Positions 8,698-18,005 of a stretch of DNA of 64,000 bases are shown one piece after another. The DNA is from Streptomyces spirodelae. Its GTDB lineage: Bacteria > Actinomycetota > Actinomycetes > Streptomycetales > Streptomycetaceae. Position 1 is the stretch's first letter. Every line of letters begins with the position of its first letter. The position numbers and the translations under genes are program-made. A model generated the notes under the pieces. It saw only the letters and a list, made by a program, of their open reading frames with translations. It did not search any database and was not told where the DNA came from. Location of the stretch: assembly GCF_017676385.1 (NCBI RefSeq), contig NZ_JAFFZN010000009.1, forward strand, positions 62,001 through 126,000, given 5' to 3'.

Positions 8698-9241
8698 CGG
8701 GAGGCTCCTGTTCGCGGGTACGGGTGTGGTGCCTGGGGTGGTGCGCTTGGTGACGAGACTGTCAACTTACTCATGCGTAAGAAGAAATCAATGCCCCGCA
8801 CGCGAGCAGCGGCGGCCCGGCACCCTCCCGAGGAGGACGGCTCCAGCGGTCCGGGCGGCCCCAGTACTCCCCCCGGCTGCCCGGACGACACCGGCTCGCC
8901 GTCCCCCGGTCCGACCGGCTCCGCGTCGCCGACGCCCACGCCGAGTCCCACTGAGAGCGACGGCCCTTGCGAGAGCGGGACGCGGACCTGAGGCGGATCA
9001 CTCCCGTGCTGCCGCTGCCGGGTGCGGGCAACGGGAGCCGGGCCGCTGATGCCGCCCGCGGACCCCCCACAGGCCGCGGGCGGCTGCCCAGCGGTGGCAC
9101 AGGCCCGGGCGCCTGACGGGGAGGCGCCCGGGGACTTCCCTCAGAGTGCCCCACCGCGACTGCCCCCAGCAGGGGCCGAACGGCCCCTCTCCGCGCCGGG
9201 CTCGTCTCCGCGCCGGGCCCCGTCTCCGCCCGGCGCCGGCG
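8698..9241. other. Intergenic region with at most one small ORF
   Basis: This 544-bp stretch separates the acyl-CoA synthetase and the CDF exporter. It holds the doubtful small reading frame at 8773-8991, and otherwise proline/arginine-rich frames on both strands without recognisable motifs or good ribosome-binding sites. The acyl-CoA synthetase promoter should lie at about 8698-8790 on the minus strand; a TTGACA is present at 8765-8760 but has no matching -10 box. Confidence 0.4.
8773..8991 (+). CDS. Possible small Pro/Ser/Thr-rich protein
   Basis: A 72-codon frame with high third-position GC. It encodes a basic start (MRKKKSMPRTR) followed by a tract rich in Pro, Ser, Thr, Gly and Asp, like an extracellular linker. 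There is no signal peptide hydrophobic core, no recognisable domain and no clear ribosome-binding site before the ATG. The codon bias may simply reflect base composition. I do not recognise it and consider it more likely non-coding than coding. Confidence 0.22.
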   Translation: MRKKKSMPRTRAAAARHPPEEDGSSGPGGPSTPPGCPDDTGSPSPGPTGSASPTPTPSPTESDGPCESGTRT

Positions 9242-10261
9242 TCAGTGCGGGTGCGGTCCGTCGTGGTGCACGGGGCCGTGCGGCGTCTCGCAGTGGCCCG
9301 CCGAGAGGCTGGACAGCGCGTGGGCGCCGGCCGGAATCGGGTCCGCGTGGTCGATCTGGAGGGTGGTGTGGGTCAGACCGTGCCGCTCGGCCAGCATCCG
9401 GTCCAGGTCGCGGCGGACGCGGTGACAGTCGCCGCCCGGTTCGACCAGGATGTGCGCCGACAGCGCGGGCTCGCCCGAGGTGATCGTCCAGATGTGCAGG
9501 TCGTGCACCTCGGTCACGGACTCCGCCGAGGCCAGTTCGTCGCCCACCTCGTCCGGGTCGAGGCCGACCGGCGCCGCCTCCAGGAAGATGCGGCCCGAGT
9601 CGCGCAGCAGCCCGTACCCGGCCTTGAGCATCAGCCCCACGACCAGCAGGGTGGCGATGGCGTCGGCCCGTGCGTAGCCGGTGACCAGGACGACGAGGCC
9701 GGCAACGGCGGTGCCGATGAAGGCGAACAGATCGTTGAGGATGTGCTGGTAGGCACCCTCGACGTTGAGCGAGGAGCGGTTCGCGCGCGACAGGCACCAG
9801 GTGGCCAGGAGGTTCACCACGATGCCCACCAGCGCTGTGGTGACCACCATCCAGCCGGTGACCTCGGGCGGGTCCAGCAGTCGGCGTATCGCCTCGTAGG
9901 CCAGCCAGACGGCGGCCAGAATCAGCGTGAGCCCGTTGGCGTGCGCGGAGAGGATCTCGGCGCGCTTGAGGCCGAAGGTGTAGCCGCCGCGCGCGGGCCG
10001 TGCCGACAGCCGCATCGCGACCAGGGCCAGCACGATCGAGACCGCGTCGGTGAGCATGTGCGCCGCGTCCGACAGCAGCGCCAGGGAGCCCGCCAGCACG
10101 GCGACCGCCGTCTCGACGACGATGAACACGCTGATCAGCGCGAGTGCCATCGAAAGCCAGCGGTGGTCGGCCCCCGCGGTCACCCCGTGTGTGTGCCCGG
10201 CGTGGCCGTTCCCATGGCTGTGCCCCGGCTGTCCCTGCCCCTGTTCGGTTCTCGCCCCCAC
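9242..10261 (-). CDS. Cation diffusion facilitator (CzcD/ZitB-type metal exporter)
   Basis: A 339-residue inner-membrane antiporter exporting divalent metals, probably zinc or cobalt. Translation is placed at GTG 10261, preceded by GAGGGAGAGG. The His-rich N-terminus (HSHGNGHAGHTHG) is the usual metal-binding tail. Six membrane segments follow. The HxxxD and DxxxD-type metal sites appear in TM2 (LLSDAAHMLTDAV) and TM5 (HILNDLFAFIGT). The C-terminal cytoplasmic domain (EVHDLHIWTITSGEPALSAHI) and a His-rich tail complete it. It diverges from the GH3 gene across a 256-bp gap. Metal specificity is inferred from the family. Confidence 0.92.
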   Translation of the reverse strand: MGARTEQGQGQPGHSHGNGHAGHTHGVTAGADHRWLSMALALISVFIVVETAVAVLAGSLALLSDAAHMLTDAVSIVLALVAMRLSARPARGGYTFGLKRAEILSAHANGLTLILAAVWLAYEAIRRLLDPPEVTGWMVVTTALVGIVVNLLATWCLSRANRSSLNVEGAYQHILNDLFAFIGTAVAGLVVLVTGYARADAIATLLVVGLMLKAGYGLLRDSGRIFLEAAPVGLDPDEVGDELASAESVTEVHDLHIWTITSGEPALSAHILVEPGGDCHRVRRDLDRMLAERHGLTHTTLQIDHADPIPAGAHALSSLSAGHCETPHGPVHHDGPHPH

Positions 10262-10517
10262 GGTGTTCCTCTCCCTCGGTGCCCCTCCCTCGGCGGCCGG
10301 CGGCCGCCGCCCGGCGGTGCGGGCTGAGTGCAGTGAAACCCACCCCACCCCGGGGGTGCAAAGGCTGCACCGGTGACCGTTGTCAAAACCGATAACGCGG
10401 CCCTGACCTGCGCGTTCTTCATGATTTCCGTTGTCGGTCCGGCCTCCGGCCCAGCGGAGGTGAGAAGCTGGCGGCAGCCGGTGATCGACAGAGTGGGACG
10501 AGCGGTGGGAGTGGGAT

Positions 10518-13079
10518 ATGGACCGTAGCCCCCAGGAAGCCGCCGCCGAGGCCGCGCTCGCCGAGCTGGACCTGCCGGCGAAGGTGGCGCTGCTCGGGGG
10601 CACGGACATGTGGTCGGTCGGCCCGGACAGCGCGCTGTCACCCGCCGGGTTCGGCAGGCTCGTCCTCTCCGACGGGCCGGCCGGGGTGCGCGGCGAGAAC
10701 TGGTCGCCCGAGGACCCCAGCATCGCGCTGCCGTCCCCCACCGCGATCGGCGCCACCTGGGACCCGGAGGCGGCCCGTACGGCCGGGCTGCTGCTCGCCC
10801 AGGAGGCCCGCCGCAAGGGCGCGCACGTCGTGCTGGCCCCCACCGTCAATCTGCACCGCACCCCCTACAGCGGCCGGCACTTCGAGGCGTACTCCGAGGA
10901 CCCGCAGCTGACGGGGGCGCTGGGCGCCGCACTCGTCGCCGGTCTCCAGCGGGGCGGGGTCGCCGCGACGCCCAAGCACTACGTGGGCAACGACGCGGAG
11001 ACCGACCGCTTCACCGTCGATGTACGTGCCGACGGCCGGACCCTGCGCGAGCTGTACCTCGAACCCTTCGAACGCATCGTGCGCACCGCACGCCCCTGGG
11101 TCGTCATGGCGGCTTACAACAGCGTCAACGGGGTGACGATGAGCGAGCACGACGTGCTCAACAACGGGGTGCTGCGCGGCGAATGGGGCTTCGACGGGGT
11201 GCTGGTCTCCGACTGGACCGGTGCCCGCTCCACTCTCGGCTGCGTACGCGGCGGCCTGGACCTGGCCATGCCGGGCCCGGACACCGTCTACGGCGAACAT
11301 CTGGTCGCCGCCGTCCGCGAGGGCCGGGTGTCCGCGGAGACGGTCGATGTGCTCGCCCGCCGGGTGCTGCTGCTCGCGGCCCGCGTCGGGGTTCTGGACG
11401 GCGTGCCGCCCGCCGTGCCCGCCGCCGAGCTGCCCGCGCCGCTCGATGGCGCCGCCACCGTACGCGGCCTGGCTGCGCGGTCCTTCGTCCTGCTGCGCAA
11501 CGAGCCCGCCGCTGCCCCACTGCTCCCGCTCGCCGTCGCCGGGGCCGAGCCCTCCGGCGCTGAGCCCCCCGGCGGCACCGTGCGCCGGATCGCCGTCAGC
11601 GGACTGCACGCCTCAGCGCTGCGCTTCGGGGGCGGGGGCAGCTCCCAGGTCTTCCCCGAGCACGTCCGCACCCCTCTGGAGGCGCTCCGCGCGGCGCTGC
11701 CGCCCGGTACCGAGGTGTCCTATGAACCGGGCCCCGACCCCCGCTCCCGGCTCGCCGCCGCGACCGCGGCCGACGGCTTCCGGCTGACCGCCGTCCTGCA
11801 CGGGCTCGACGACGCCGAGCTGGCCCGGGTGGAGCAGCGGGACGGCAGCGTGCGCTGGATGGGCAGCCTGCCCGGCGGGGTCTCCTTCGCCGATCTGGGC
11901 CGTGTGGAACTGCTCGGCTCCTTCACACCGGGTGAGACGGGCACCCACCGGCTCGCGGTGCGCGGCGTCGGCCACTTCCGGCTGGAGGCGGGGGACAGGG
12001 TGCTCTACGACGCGGAGCTCCAGGCCGAGAGCGACGATCCGGCAGCCGCCTTCCTCAACCCGCCCCAGCGGACCTTCCTGCTGGACGCGGAGGCGGGCGA
12101 GCCGCTGTCCGTCCGCCTCCGGCACTCCGTCCCCGCGTACGGCGTGGGCGGCCTGTTCGGGCTGATCTCCTTCGAACTCGGCTACGGCGCTCCCGCCGTC
12201 TCCGAGCAGGAGCTGACCGAGCGTGCGGTGCGCGCGGCGGCCGAGGCGGACTGTGCCGTGGTGTTCGTCGGCACCACGGACGAGTCCGAGGTCGAGGGCG
12301 TCGACCGCGAGAGCCTCGCCCTGCCGGGCCGCCAGGACGAACTGGTCGCCCACGTGGCCAGGGCCAACCCCCGCACCGTCGTGGTGGTCAACGCGGGCGC
12401 GCCCGTGCTGATGCCGTGGCGCGAGGACGTCGCCGCCGTACTGCTGTGCTGGTTCCCGGGCGAGGCGGGCGGCGAAGCGCTGGCCGATGTGCTGCTGGGT
12501 GCCGCGGAGCCCGGCGGGCGGCTGCCGACGAGCTGGCCCGACGCCGAGGACGACCTGCCGGTGCGCCAGGTCGTCCCGGACGGCGACGGCCGCCTCCCGT
12601 ACGCGGAGGGGCCGTACATCGGCTACCGCGCCTGGCAGCACCGCTCGGCCGGCAGCCGGGGGAGAGGTGCCGCCGTGCCCGCGCCCGCCTACTGGTTCGG
12701 GCACGGGCTGGGCTACACCCGGTGGGAGTACGAGTCGCTGAACATCACCGCGCTGGACGGTGCCCGGGGGAACGACCCGTACGGGGCCGTAGCGCGGGTC
12801 ACCGTCCGGGTCCGCAACAGCGGGGAGCGCACCGGCCGCGAGGTCGTCCAGCTGTATCTCGGACCGGCGGGCCCGGAGCGCAGGCTGGCGGCCTTCACCG
12901 TGGTCGAAGCGGCCGCCGGCGAGGTGGCCGAAGCCCGGCTGGAGGTTCCGCTGCGCGCCGTACAGACCTGGGACGACGCCCGGCTGACCTGGCATCCGGC
13001 CGAGGACCCGCACACCTTCGCGGTGGGCCGCAGCGCGGTCGACATCCGGCTGGCGGCCGAGCTGGCGCTGTGGAAGTAG
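10518..13079 (+). CDS. Glycoside hydrolase family 3 beta-glycosidase with PA14 insert (intracellular)
   Basis: An 853-residue beta-glucosidase-like enzyme without a signal peptide, so it acts on imported oligosaccharides or glycosides. The N-terminal (alpha/beta)8 domain includes the KHY motif at 153-155 and the catalytic nucleophile Asp232 in VLVSDWTGARS. A PA14-type carbohydrate-binding insert occupies roughly residues 400-555, as in KamA/BglX-like GH3 enzymes. It is followed by the alpha/beta sandwich (GTTDESEVEGVDRESLALPG) and a C-terminal fibronectin-III-like domain. It stands alone between two divergently or convergently oriented genes, so no pathway context is given. GGGAG precedes the ATG. 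Confidence 0.92.
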   Translation: MDRSPQEAAAEAALAELDLPAKVALLGGTDMWSVGPDSALSPAGFGRLVLSDGPAGVRGENWSPEDPSIALPSPTAIGATWDPEAARTAGLLLAQEARRKGAHVVLAPTVNLHRTPYSGRHFEAYSEDPQLTGALGAALVAGLQRGGVAATPKHYVGNDAETDRFTVDVRADGRTLRELYLEPFERIVRTARPWVVMAAYNSVNGVTMSEHDVLNNGVLRGEWGFDGVLVSDWTGARSTLGCVRGGLDLAMPGPDTVYGEHLVAAVREGRVSAETVDVLARRVLLLAARVGVLDGVPPAVPAAELPAPLDGAATVRGLAARSFVLLRNEPAAAPLLPLAVAGAEPSGAEPPGGTVRRIAVSGLHASALRFGGGGSSQVFPEHVRTPLEALRAALPPGTEVSYEPGPDPRSRLAAATAADGFRLTAVLHGLDDAELARVEQRDGSVRWMGSLPGGVSFADLGRVELLGSFTPGETGTHRLAVRGVGHFRLEAGDRVLYDAELQAESDDPAAAFLNPPQRTFLLDAEAGEPLSVRLRHSVPAYGVGGLFGLISFELGYGAPAVSEQELTERAVRAAAEADCAVVFVGTTDESEVEGVDRESLALPGRQDELVAHVARANPRTVVVVNAGAPVLMPWREDVAAVLLCWFPGEAGGEALADVLLGAAEPGGRLPTSWPDAEDDLPVRQVVPDGDGRLPYAEGPYIGYRAWQHRSAGSRGRGAAVPAPAYWFGHGLGYTRWEYESLNITALDGARGNDPYGAVARVTVRVRNSGERTGREVVQLYLGPAGPERRLAAFTVVEAAAGEVAEARLEVPLRAVQTWDDARLTWHPAEDPHTFAVGRSAVDIRLAAELALWK

Positions 13080-13093
13080 CCCGCAGGGCCGGC

Positions 13094-14023
13094 TCAGCGG
13101 GCGCGTTCTCCCGCGTCCCGCACCCCGGCGCGGAAGGCGCCGGGGGTGGTGCCGGAGCGCTGGTGGAAGAACTTGGCGAAGTTGGTGGCGTCGGCGAAGC
13201 CGAGCGCGGCGGCGATCCGCGCCGCTGAACGGTCGGTGTGTGCCAGGAGGCGCTTGGCCTCCAGGATGACGCGGCGGTCGACGAACTCCTTGGCGCCCAG
13301 TCCGGCCGCGGCGCGGGTGGCCCGGGAGAGGGTGCGTGGCGAGTAGCCCAGCGCGTGCGCGTAGTCGGCGACGCGCCGGGTGCGGGCGAAGTCCTTCTCC
13401 ACAGCGGCGCGGAACCGGCGGAACGGCTCCGAAGAGGTGACCGCGTCCGGGCCCTGCTCTTCCGTCCCCGCCAGCCGTACCAGCCGCAGCAGCAGCACGC
13501 CCAGCAGATGGCGCAGTACCTCCGTGTGGGCGGCGCGGGCGGCCGGGGTGCGCCCGGCGGCGAACTCGAACCGCAGATGGTCCAGCGCGATACGCACCGC
13601 GCGCGCTTCCTCGTCGTAGGGGTGCCGGGACACCGCGCCGGTGGCCTCGTCCAGTCCGACGGCGGCTGCCGTCGCCGGGTCGGGAAAGGCGGGCTGGAAG
13701 AGGATCAGTGTGCCCTCGGCTTCCGCCACGTCCTGGTACTGCTGCACCTGCCCCGGGCGCACCCACAGCCAGGCGCCGGGCCCGGTGGTGTGTCCGGCGA
13801 AGTCGACCGACTGGCGCAGCGTTCCCGACTCCACGGCGAACAGCTGGTGGAAGCCGGGCCGCTGGGGGTCGGCGAGCCGCTGGCCGCCGCGCGCCGCACG
13901 GTCGCGCAGTTCGGACAGCGTCATCACCTCGATGCCCGTGGCCGCGACGCCCGGCGGCGGGGCGTACGGGAGCTCGGGGATCGCGGCCGACGCCGATGCG
14001 GCTGAGTGTCCGGTTCTCACCAT
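13094..14023 (-). CDS. AraC-family transcriptional regulator
   Basis: A 309-residue regulator with a cupin-like AraC N-terminal sensor domain (FHQLFAVESGTLRQSVDF ... GPGAWLWVRPGQVQQYQ) and two C-terminal HTH motifs. The second is RIAAALGFADATNFAKFFHQRSGTTPGAFR, a near-textbook AraC signature. ATG 14023 was chosen because the sensor domain begins soon after it. It diverges from the SDR at 14177 with a 153-bp gap and probably controls it. Its stop lies 14 bp from the end of the GH3 gene. Confidence 0.92.
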   Translation of the reverse strand: MVRTGHSAASASAAIPELPYAPPPGVAATGIEVMTLSELRDRAARGGQRLADPQRPGFHQLFAVESGTLRQSVDFAGHTTGPGAWLWVRPGQVQQYQDVAEAEGTLILFQPAFPDPATAAAVGLDEATGAVSRHPYDEEARAVRIALDHLRFEFAAGRTPAARAAHTEVLRHLLGVLLLRLVRLAGTEEQGPDAVTSSEPFRRFRAAVEKDFARTRRVADYAHALGYSPRTLSRATRAAAGLGAKEFVDRRVILEAKRLLAHTDRSAARIAAALGFADATNFAKFFHQRSGTTPGAFRAGVRDAGERAR

Positions 14024-14176
14024 GGCTGGTCGTGACCTTACCTCGCGGCACCGCTGCTGCCCGGTTAGCTTCGAGGTGTCGTCCTTCCCGCGCGGAGGAC
14101 GCGGCCGCGAGCGTGGCGGAACATGCCACTCGGCCGACGCCCACCCCCACCCGTACGCAGCAACAGGAGTACCGCC

Positions 14177-14827
14177 ATGGCGAACATCGCCGTCTTCGGG
14201 GCCAACGGCAACATCGGCAGCAGGATCGTGCGCGAGGCACTCGACCGGGGCCACCAGGTGGTCGCCGTCGTCCGCGACCCCAGCACGTTCGTCGCCTCCC
14301 GGGAGGCGGTCACGGTCACCACCGGCGATGTGCTCTCGCCCGAGTCCGTCGCCGCTGTCGGCGGGAACGCCGATGTGATCGTCAGCGCGGTCGGTGGTAA
14401 GGACGGCCCCGGCCATCTGGCGACCATCAGGCCCGCCGCCGAGTCGCTGGTGACCGGGCTGCGGTCGCTCGGCGCCGGAGCGCCCTCGCTGGTGTTCGTC
14501 GGCGGCGCGGGGTCGCTGCGCAAGCCCGACGGCTCCCAGGTGTGGGACACCGAGGGGCTGCCCGAAAGCATCCTGCAGATCATGCACGCGCACGGGGACG
14601 CACTGGAGTTCCTACGCGGCGTCGAGGACCTGCGCTGGACCAACATCAGCCCCGCCGCGATGATCGAGCCGGGTGAGCGTACGGGGACGTACCGCGTGGG
14701 CAAGGACGACCTCGTGGTGGGGGAGAACGGCGAGAGCCACATCTCCATGGAGGACTACGCCGTAGCCGTGCTGGACGAGATCGAGAGCCCACGGCACGTC
14801 AGGGAGCGGTTCACCGTGGGCTACTGA
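14177..14827 (+). CDS. NAD(P)-binding atypical SDR (NmrA/SDR_a5-like)
   Basis: A 216-residue Rossmann-fold protein. MANIAVFGANGNIGSRIVREAL has the GxxGxxG nucleotide-binding motif of atypical SDRs. VSAVGG, VFVGGAGSL and a C-terminal NISPAAMIEPGERTGTYR segment fit the family of putative NADH-flavin reductases or NAD(P)H-binding sensors. There is no YxxxK catalytic pair, which is normal in this family. Start ATG 14177 follows AACAGGAGT. The divergent AraC gene is the likely regulator. The terminator at 14842-14866 closes the unit. Confidence 0.85.
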   Translation: MANIAVFGANGNIGSRIVREALDRGHQVVAVVRDPSTFVASREAVTVTTGDVLSPESVAAVGGNADVIVSAVGGKDGPGHLATIRPAAESLVTGLRSLGAGAPSLVFVGGAGSLRKPDGSQVWDTEGLPESILQIMHAHGDALEFLRGVEDLRWTNISPAAMIEPGERTGTYRVGKDDLVVGENGESHISMEDYAVAVLDEIESPRHVRERFTVGY

Positions 14828-14841
14828 GCCCACGGCGAGTT

Positions 14842-14866
14842 CCCCGCGCCCCTCAGGGGCGCGGGG
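14842..14866. terminator. Bidirectional terminator hairpin
   Basis: CCCCGCGCCCCT (14842-14853) and AGGGGCGCGGGG (14855-14866) form a perfect 12-bp stem around a single C (in practice an 11-bp stem with a 3-nt loop). It lies between the convergent SDR and L31 genes and touches the L31 stop codon. There is no U-tract, as is common in Streptomyces. Partial copies of the same core occur at 25492 and 48159. Confidence 0.8.
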
Positions 14867-15268
14867 CTACGGCAGCCGCCGGTCCATCGCTGCCCGGCCT
14901 TCCGCCGCCAGGCGTTCGCGGGCCCACTGCAGGTTCTCCTCCGACAGGTCGCGTCCGGAGGCGAGGACCAGGTCCTCGGGTGTCGGCTCGCTCTCGGGGG
15001 CGGCGTGCAGGATGGCGTCCGGCGTCGTCCCCTCGTAGCGCTGGCGGAACTTCGCGATCTGGCCTTCGGAGTCCACGACTCGCGCCTTTCCGGTGTAGAA
15101 CGGGTGACTCTCCGAGGAGATCTCCACATCGACGACCGGGTACATACGCCCGTCGTCCCACTCGATCGTGGTGTCGCTGGTGGCCGTCGAACGCGTCAGG
15201 AACGCGTAACCGGCCGCCCGGTCACGGAAGACCACCTCGCGGTAGTCGGGGTGAGTATCTGACTTCAC
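14867..15268 (-). CDS. rpmE2: 50S ribosomal protein L31 type B with C-terminal extension
   Basis: Residues 1-80 are a clear type B (zinc-free) L31: [46 protein letters not shown] and RFRQRYE-like segment (KFRQRYEG). There are no CxxC zinc ligands, the hallmark of the Zur-controlled paralogue that replaces zinc-binding L31 under zinc starvation. The usual length is about 85 residues; this protein has 133. The extra ~53 residues (Glu/Ala/Arg-rich, predicted helical, ending DRRLP) are in the same frame with normal codon bias. Start GTG 15268 follows GGAAGGAG. I see no obvious Zur box in the upstream 170 bp. Confidence 0.9.
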   Translation of the reverse strand: MKSDTHPDYREVVFRDRAAGYAFLTRSTATSDTTIEWDDGRMYPVVDVEISSESHPFYTGKARVVDSEGQIAKFRQRYEGTTPDAILHAAPESEPTPEDLVLASGRDLSEENLQWARERLAAEGRAAMDRRLP

Positions 15269-15439
15269 AAGTCGCTCCTTCCCCCGCTTGCAGGGCGCCC
15301 CATCCAGGTTACGTCCGTACCTCTCGTGCAGCATCCCGCCTGGTGGGCCGCCCGCCCGGCGGGTTCCGACGTGCGGACCCGGGAGGGCGGCGGGATGCTG
15401 GAGTGCGCGGTCGTCGTCCCCTTCCGGAACGAGGTACGG

Positions 15440-16573
15440 ATGCGCACCAACGACCTGACCAACGAGGTCCTCGCCACTCTGCGGAAGCCGCGCCCCTACC
15501 CCGCGGTCACCCTGGTGCTGCCCACCCACCGCACCAAGCCGGACAAGCTGCAGGACCCGGTGCGGCTGCGCAATCTCATCGCCGAGACCGGGCGGCGGCT
15601 CGCCGAGGACCCGCTGGTCCCGGCGTCGGCGCGGGCCGATGTGATCAAGCAGCTGGAGCAGGCCGAGAACGAACTGGATCCGACGTACGCGCTCGACACG
15701 CTGGTCGTCTTCGCAGCGCAGGGCGAGCACCAGTTCTGGCACCTGCCCCGGCGCTCGGGCGCCGAACGCATCGTCATCAACGACACCTTCCTCACCCGCA
15801 ACCTGGTCGCGGCCCACGCCCAGAACCGCCCCTACTGGGTCCTCACCTTCGACGAGGAGAAGGCCAGGCTGTTCAGCGGCGTGGGCGAACAGCTCACCGA
15901 GGAGCAGCGGTTCGGCTTCCCTGTCGAGCACGAGACCGAGCTCTCCGAGCGCGAGCGGGCCTCCCGTACCGGGGACTTCACCACCGGCTACCGGGACGAG
16001 GCGGCACTTCAGCACCTGCGGGACGTGGACGCGGGCCTCTCCAAGGTGCTGGAGACGGAACCTCGCCCCTTGCTGATCGCGGGGCTGCAGCACGGGCTGA
16101 CGGCGCTGGCCGACGTGGGGACGCACACGGCACGCAACGCGCTGGCCACCGTGCCCAAGGGGGGTCTGGCCAACGCGCGGCCCTCGGTCGTCCACGAGGC
16201 CGTCGCACCCGCGCGGGCCGAATCCCTGCGGGCCAGGGCCGACGAGGCGCTCGCCCGGCTCGGCGAGGCGATCGGCCGCAAGGAGTTCGTGGTGGGAATC
16301 GACGAGGTGTGGCGGGCCGCCAAGGAGGGGCGGCTCTCGCTGCTGGTCGTCGAGGAGCCCTACCGGCAGAAGGTGCGGCTGACCGGCGGTCATCTCTCGC
16401 CGGCCGCCGACGACGCGGTGAGCGACGAGTCGGGCGAGGTGTACGACGACATCGTCGACGAGACGGTGGAGTGGGCGCTGTCCACCGAGGCCGAGGTGGT
16501 CTTCGTGGCCGACGGCGCGCTGGCCGAACACGACAGGATCGCGGGGGTCGTCCGCTACACATGGGCCGGCTAG
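15440..16573 (+). CDS. baeRF-type protein (bacterial archaeo-eukaryotic release factor-like)
   Basis: A 377-residue protein starting at ATG 15440 (GAGG 5 nt upstream). [14 protein letters not shown] near the start, [13 protein letters not shown], and the [11 protein letters not shown] and [21 protein letters not shown] segments match the family of bacterial eRF1/Pelota-like proteins (baeRF, probably family 3) that are thought to act on ribosomes. It lacks a recognisable GGQ motif. A longer frame begins at 15326, but its first 38 codons lack conservation. It diverges from the L31 paralogue gene, a suggestive ribosome-linked pairing. The family assignment is from motif memory; molecular function is not established. 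Confidence 0.7.
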   Translation: MRTNDLTNEVLATLRKPRPYPAVTLVLPTHRTKPDKLQDPVRLRNLIAETGRRLAEDPLVPASARADVIKQLEQAENELDPTYALDTLVVFAAQGEHQFWHLPRRSGAERIVINDTFLTRNLVAAHAQNRPYWVLTFDEEKARLFSGVGEQLTEEQRFGFPVEHETELSERERASRTGDFTTGYRDEAALQHLRDVDAGLSKVLETEPRPLLIAGLQHGLTALADVGTHTARNALATVPKGGLANARPSVVHEAVAPARAESLRARADEALARLGEAIGRKEFVVGIDEVWRAAKEGRLSLLVVEEPYRQKVRLTGGHLSPAADDAVSDESGEVYDDIVDETVEWALSTEAEVVFVADGALAEHDRIAGVVRYTWAG

Positions 16574-16619
16574 GGGCCGTTGGGCGCGCGGGGGAGCGGA
16601 CGGCCTAGGGTCGGCAGCC

Positions 16620-17843
16620 GTGACCGAGGACAGCACCGCACACGACGACCGGCCACGGCGCGCCCTCGTGTGGTACGCGGCGGCGACCTTCGTCTTCGCC
16701 GTCGGCATGGCGGGCACCACGCTGCCGACCCCGCTGTACGGCCTCTACCGGCAGGAGCTCGGCTTCGGTGAGCTGATGGTGACGGTCGTCTTCGCCGTCT
16801 ACGCGGTCGGTGTGATCGTCGTCCTGCTGGTGGCCGGCGACTTCTCCGACAAGCTGGGCCGGCGGCCCGTGCTGTTCGTGGCTCTCGCCCTCTCGGCGGC
16901 CAGTGCCGGATGCTTTCTGCTGGAGGGCGGGCTGCCGCTGCTGTTCGCGGGGCGGCTGCTGTCCGGGTTCGCGGCCGGGCTGTTCAGCGGGGCTGCGACC
17001 GCGACCGTCCTGGAGCTGGCGCCGAGCGGCAGCCGGGGCTTCGCCGCCACCGCCGCGAACATGGGCGGACTGGGCTGTGGACCGCTGCTGGCCGGCCTCC
17101 TCGCGCAGTACGCGCCCCGCCCGCTGGCCCTCCCCTTCGCCGCGCATCTGGCGCTGCTGGCCGTCGCCTCGGTGCTGACCTGGGCGCTTCCGGAGACGGT
17201 CCGGCCGCCCAGCCCCCGGCCCGCGCTGCGGCCGCGCGGGATGGAGGTGCCGCGCCAGGTGCGGCCGGTCTTCCTCCCCGCCGGACTGGCGTGCTTCACG
17301 GGCTTCGCGGTGTTCGGCCTGTTCACCGCCGTCTCGCCGGGCTTCATGAGCGGGACGTTGCACATCGCGAATCTGGCGGCCTCCGGCGCGGTCGTCTTCT
17401 CCGTCTTCTGCGCCTCGCTGCTCGGACAGTCGCTCACCGGCCGGTTCGGCGCCGCGGTGGCGCTGCCGCTGGGCTGTCTGGGACTGGTTCTCGGGATGGC
17501 GCAGGTGGGCCTGTCGCTGCTGGTGAGTTCGCTAGCTCTGCTGGTGACGGGAGCGCTCACCGGAGGCATCGGACAGGGCCTGGCGTTCCGTTCGGCCATG
17601 GCGGTGGTCAGCGCCAGGGCACCCGAGGAGCACCGGGGCGGCACCATCTCCGCACTGTTCGTCGTCGCGTACCTGGGCATCTCACTGCCGGTCGTCGGGG
17701 TGGGGGCCCTCAGCACGGGGCTCGGACTGCGCAACGCGGGACTGGTCTTCTCCGGCTGCGTGGTGCTGCTCGCCTCCGGTGTCGGCGCCCAGTTGTGGCG
17801 GACCAGAAAGGCGGAGGCGGCGGCACTCGCCACGACCGGCTGA
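16620..17843 (+). CDS. MFS transporter (drug/metabolite exporter type)
   Basis: A 407-residue, 12-helix major facilitator. The loop 2-3 motif [13 protein letters not shown] (around residue 80) is the MFS signature A, and the glycine-rich helix 5 region ([18 protein letters not shown]) resembles antiporter motif C of the DHA1 family. It therefore most likely exports small molecules by proton antiport. It starts at GTG 16620 with only a weak ribosome-binding site (GGGTCGGCA), close behind the baeRF gene (46 bp). Substrate unknown. Confidence 0.85.
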   Translation: MTEDSTAHDDRPRRALVWYAAATFVFAVGMAGTTLPTPLYGLYRQELGFGELMVTVVFAVYAVGVIVVLLVAGDFSDKLGRRPVLFVALALSAASAGCFLLEGGLPLLFAGRLLSGFAAGLFSGAATATVLELAPSGSRGFAATAANMGGLGCGPLLAGLLAQYAPRPLALPFAAHLALLAVASVLTWALPETVRPPSPRPALRPRGMEVPRQVRPVFLPAGLACFTGFAVFGLFTAVSPGFMSGTLHIANLAASGAVVFSVFCASLLGQSLTGRFGAAVALPLGCLGLVLGMAQVGLSLLVSSLALLVTGALTGGIGQGLAFRSAMAVVSARAPEEHRGGTISALFVVAYLGISLPVVGVGALSTGLGLRNAGLVFSGCVVLLASGVGAQLWRTRKAEAAALATTG

Positions 17844-17950
17844 GGCAGGGAGGCGGTCCGGCTGCTGGCGGGCCGGCCAACTCGGCTGTGCCGACGGTGG
17901 GATGAACCCTTGTCCCGGGCCGCGGAGCGCGTGTAGCGTCCCGCCACGTC

Positions 17951-17967
17951 AGGACATCCCATGTCCT
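17951..17967. promoter_or_regulatory. Perfect palindromic operator upstream of nanT
   Basis: AGGACAT-CCC-ATGTCCT is a perfect 7-3-7 inverted repeat, 39 bp upstream of the nanT start. A TAGCGT -10-like box lies at about 17935. The symmetry and spacing are typical of a GntR- or similar-dimer binding site. No local regulator gene is adjacent to nanT, so the cognate protein is elsewhere. Confidence 0.6.
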
Positions 17968-18005
17968 ACGTCTGATCTTTCCGGCGGCCGAGGGGGCGCT
18001 CCGCG

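Noticed and set aside
11613..14240. Long minus-strand open frame across the end of the GH3 gene and the AraC gene
   Set aside because: No domain is recognisable in this frame; the AraC signature is in another minus frame and the GH3 domains are on the plus strand.
14980..16608. 542-codon plus-strand open frame over the L31 and baeRF region
   Set aside because: Wrong frame relative to the baeRF protein, Arg/Gly-rich, and antisense to L31 at its start.
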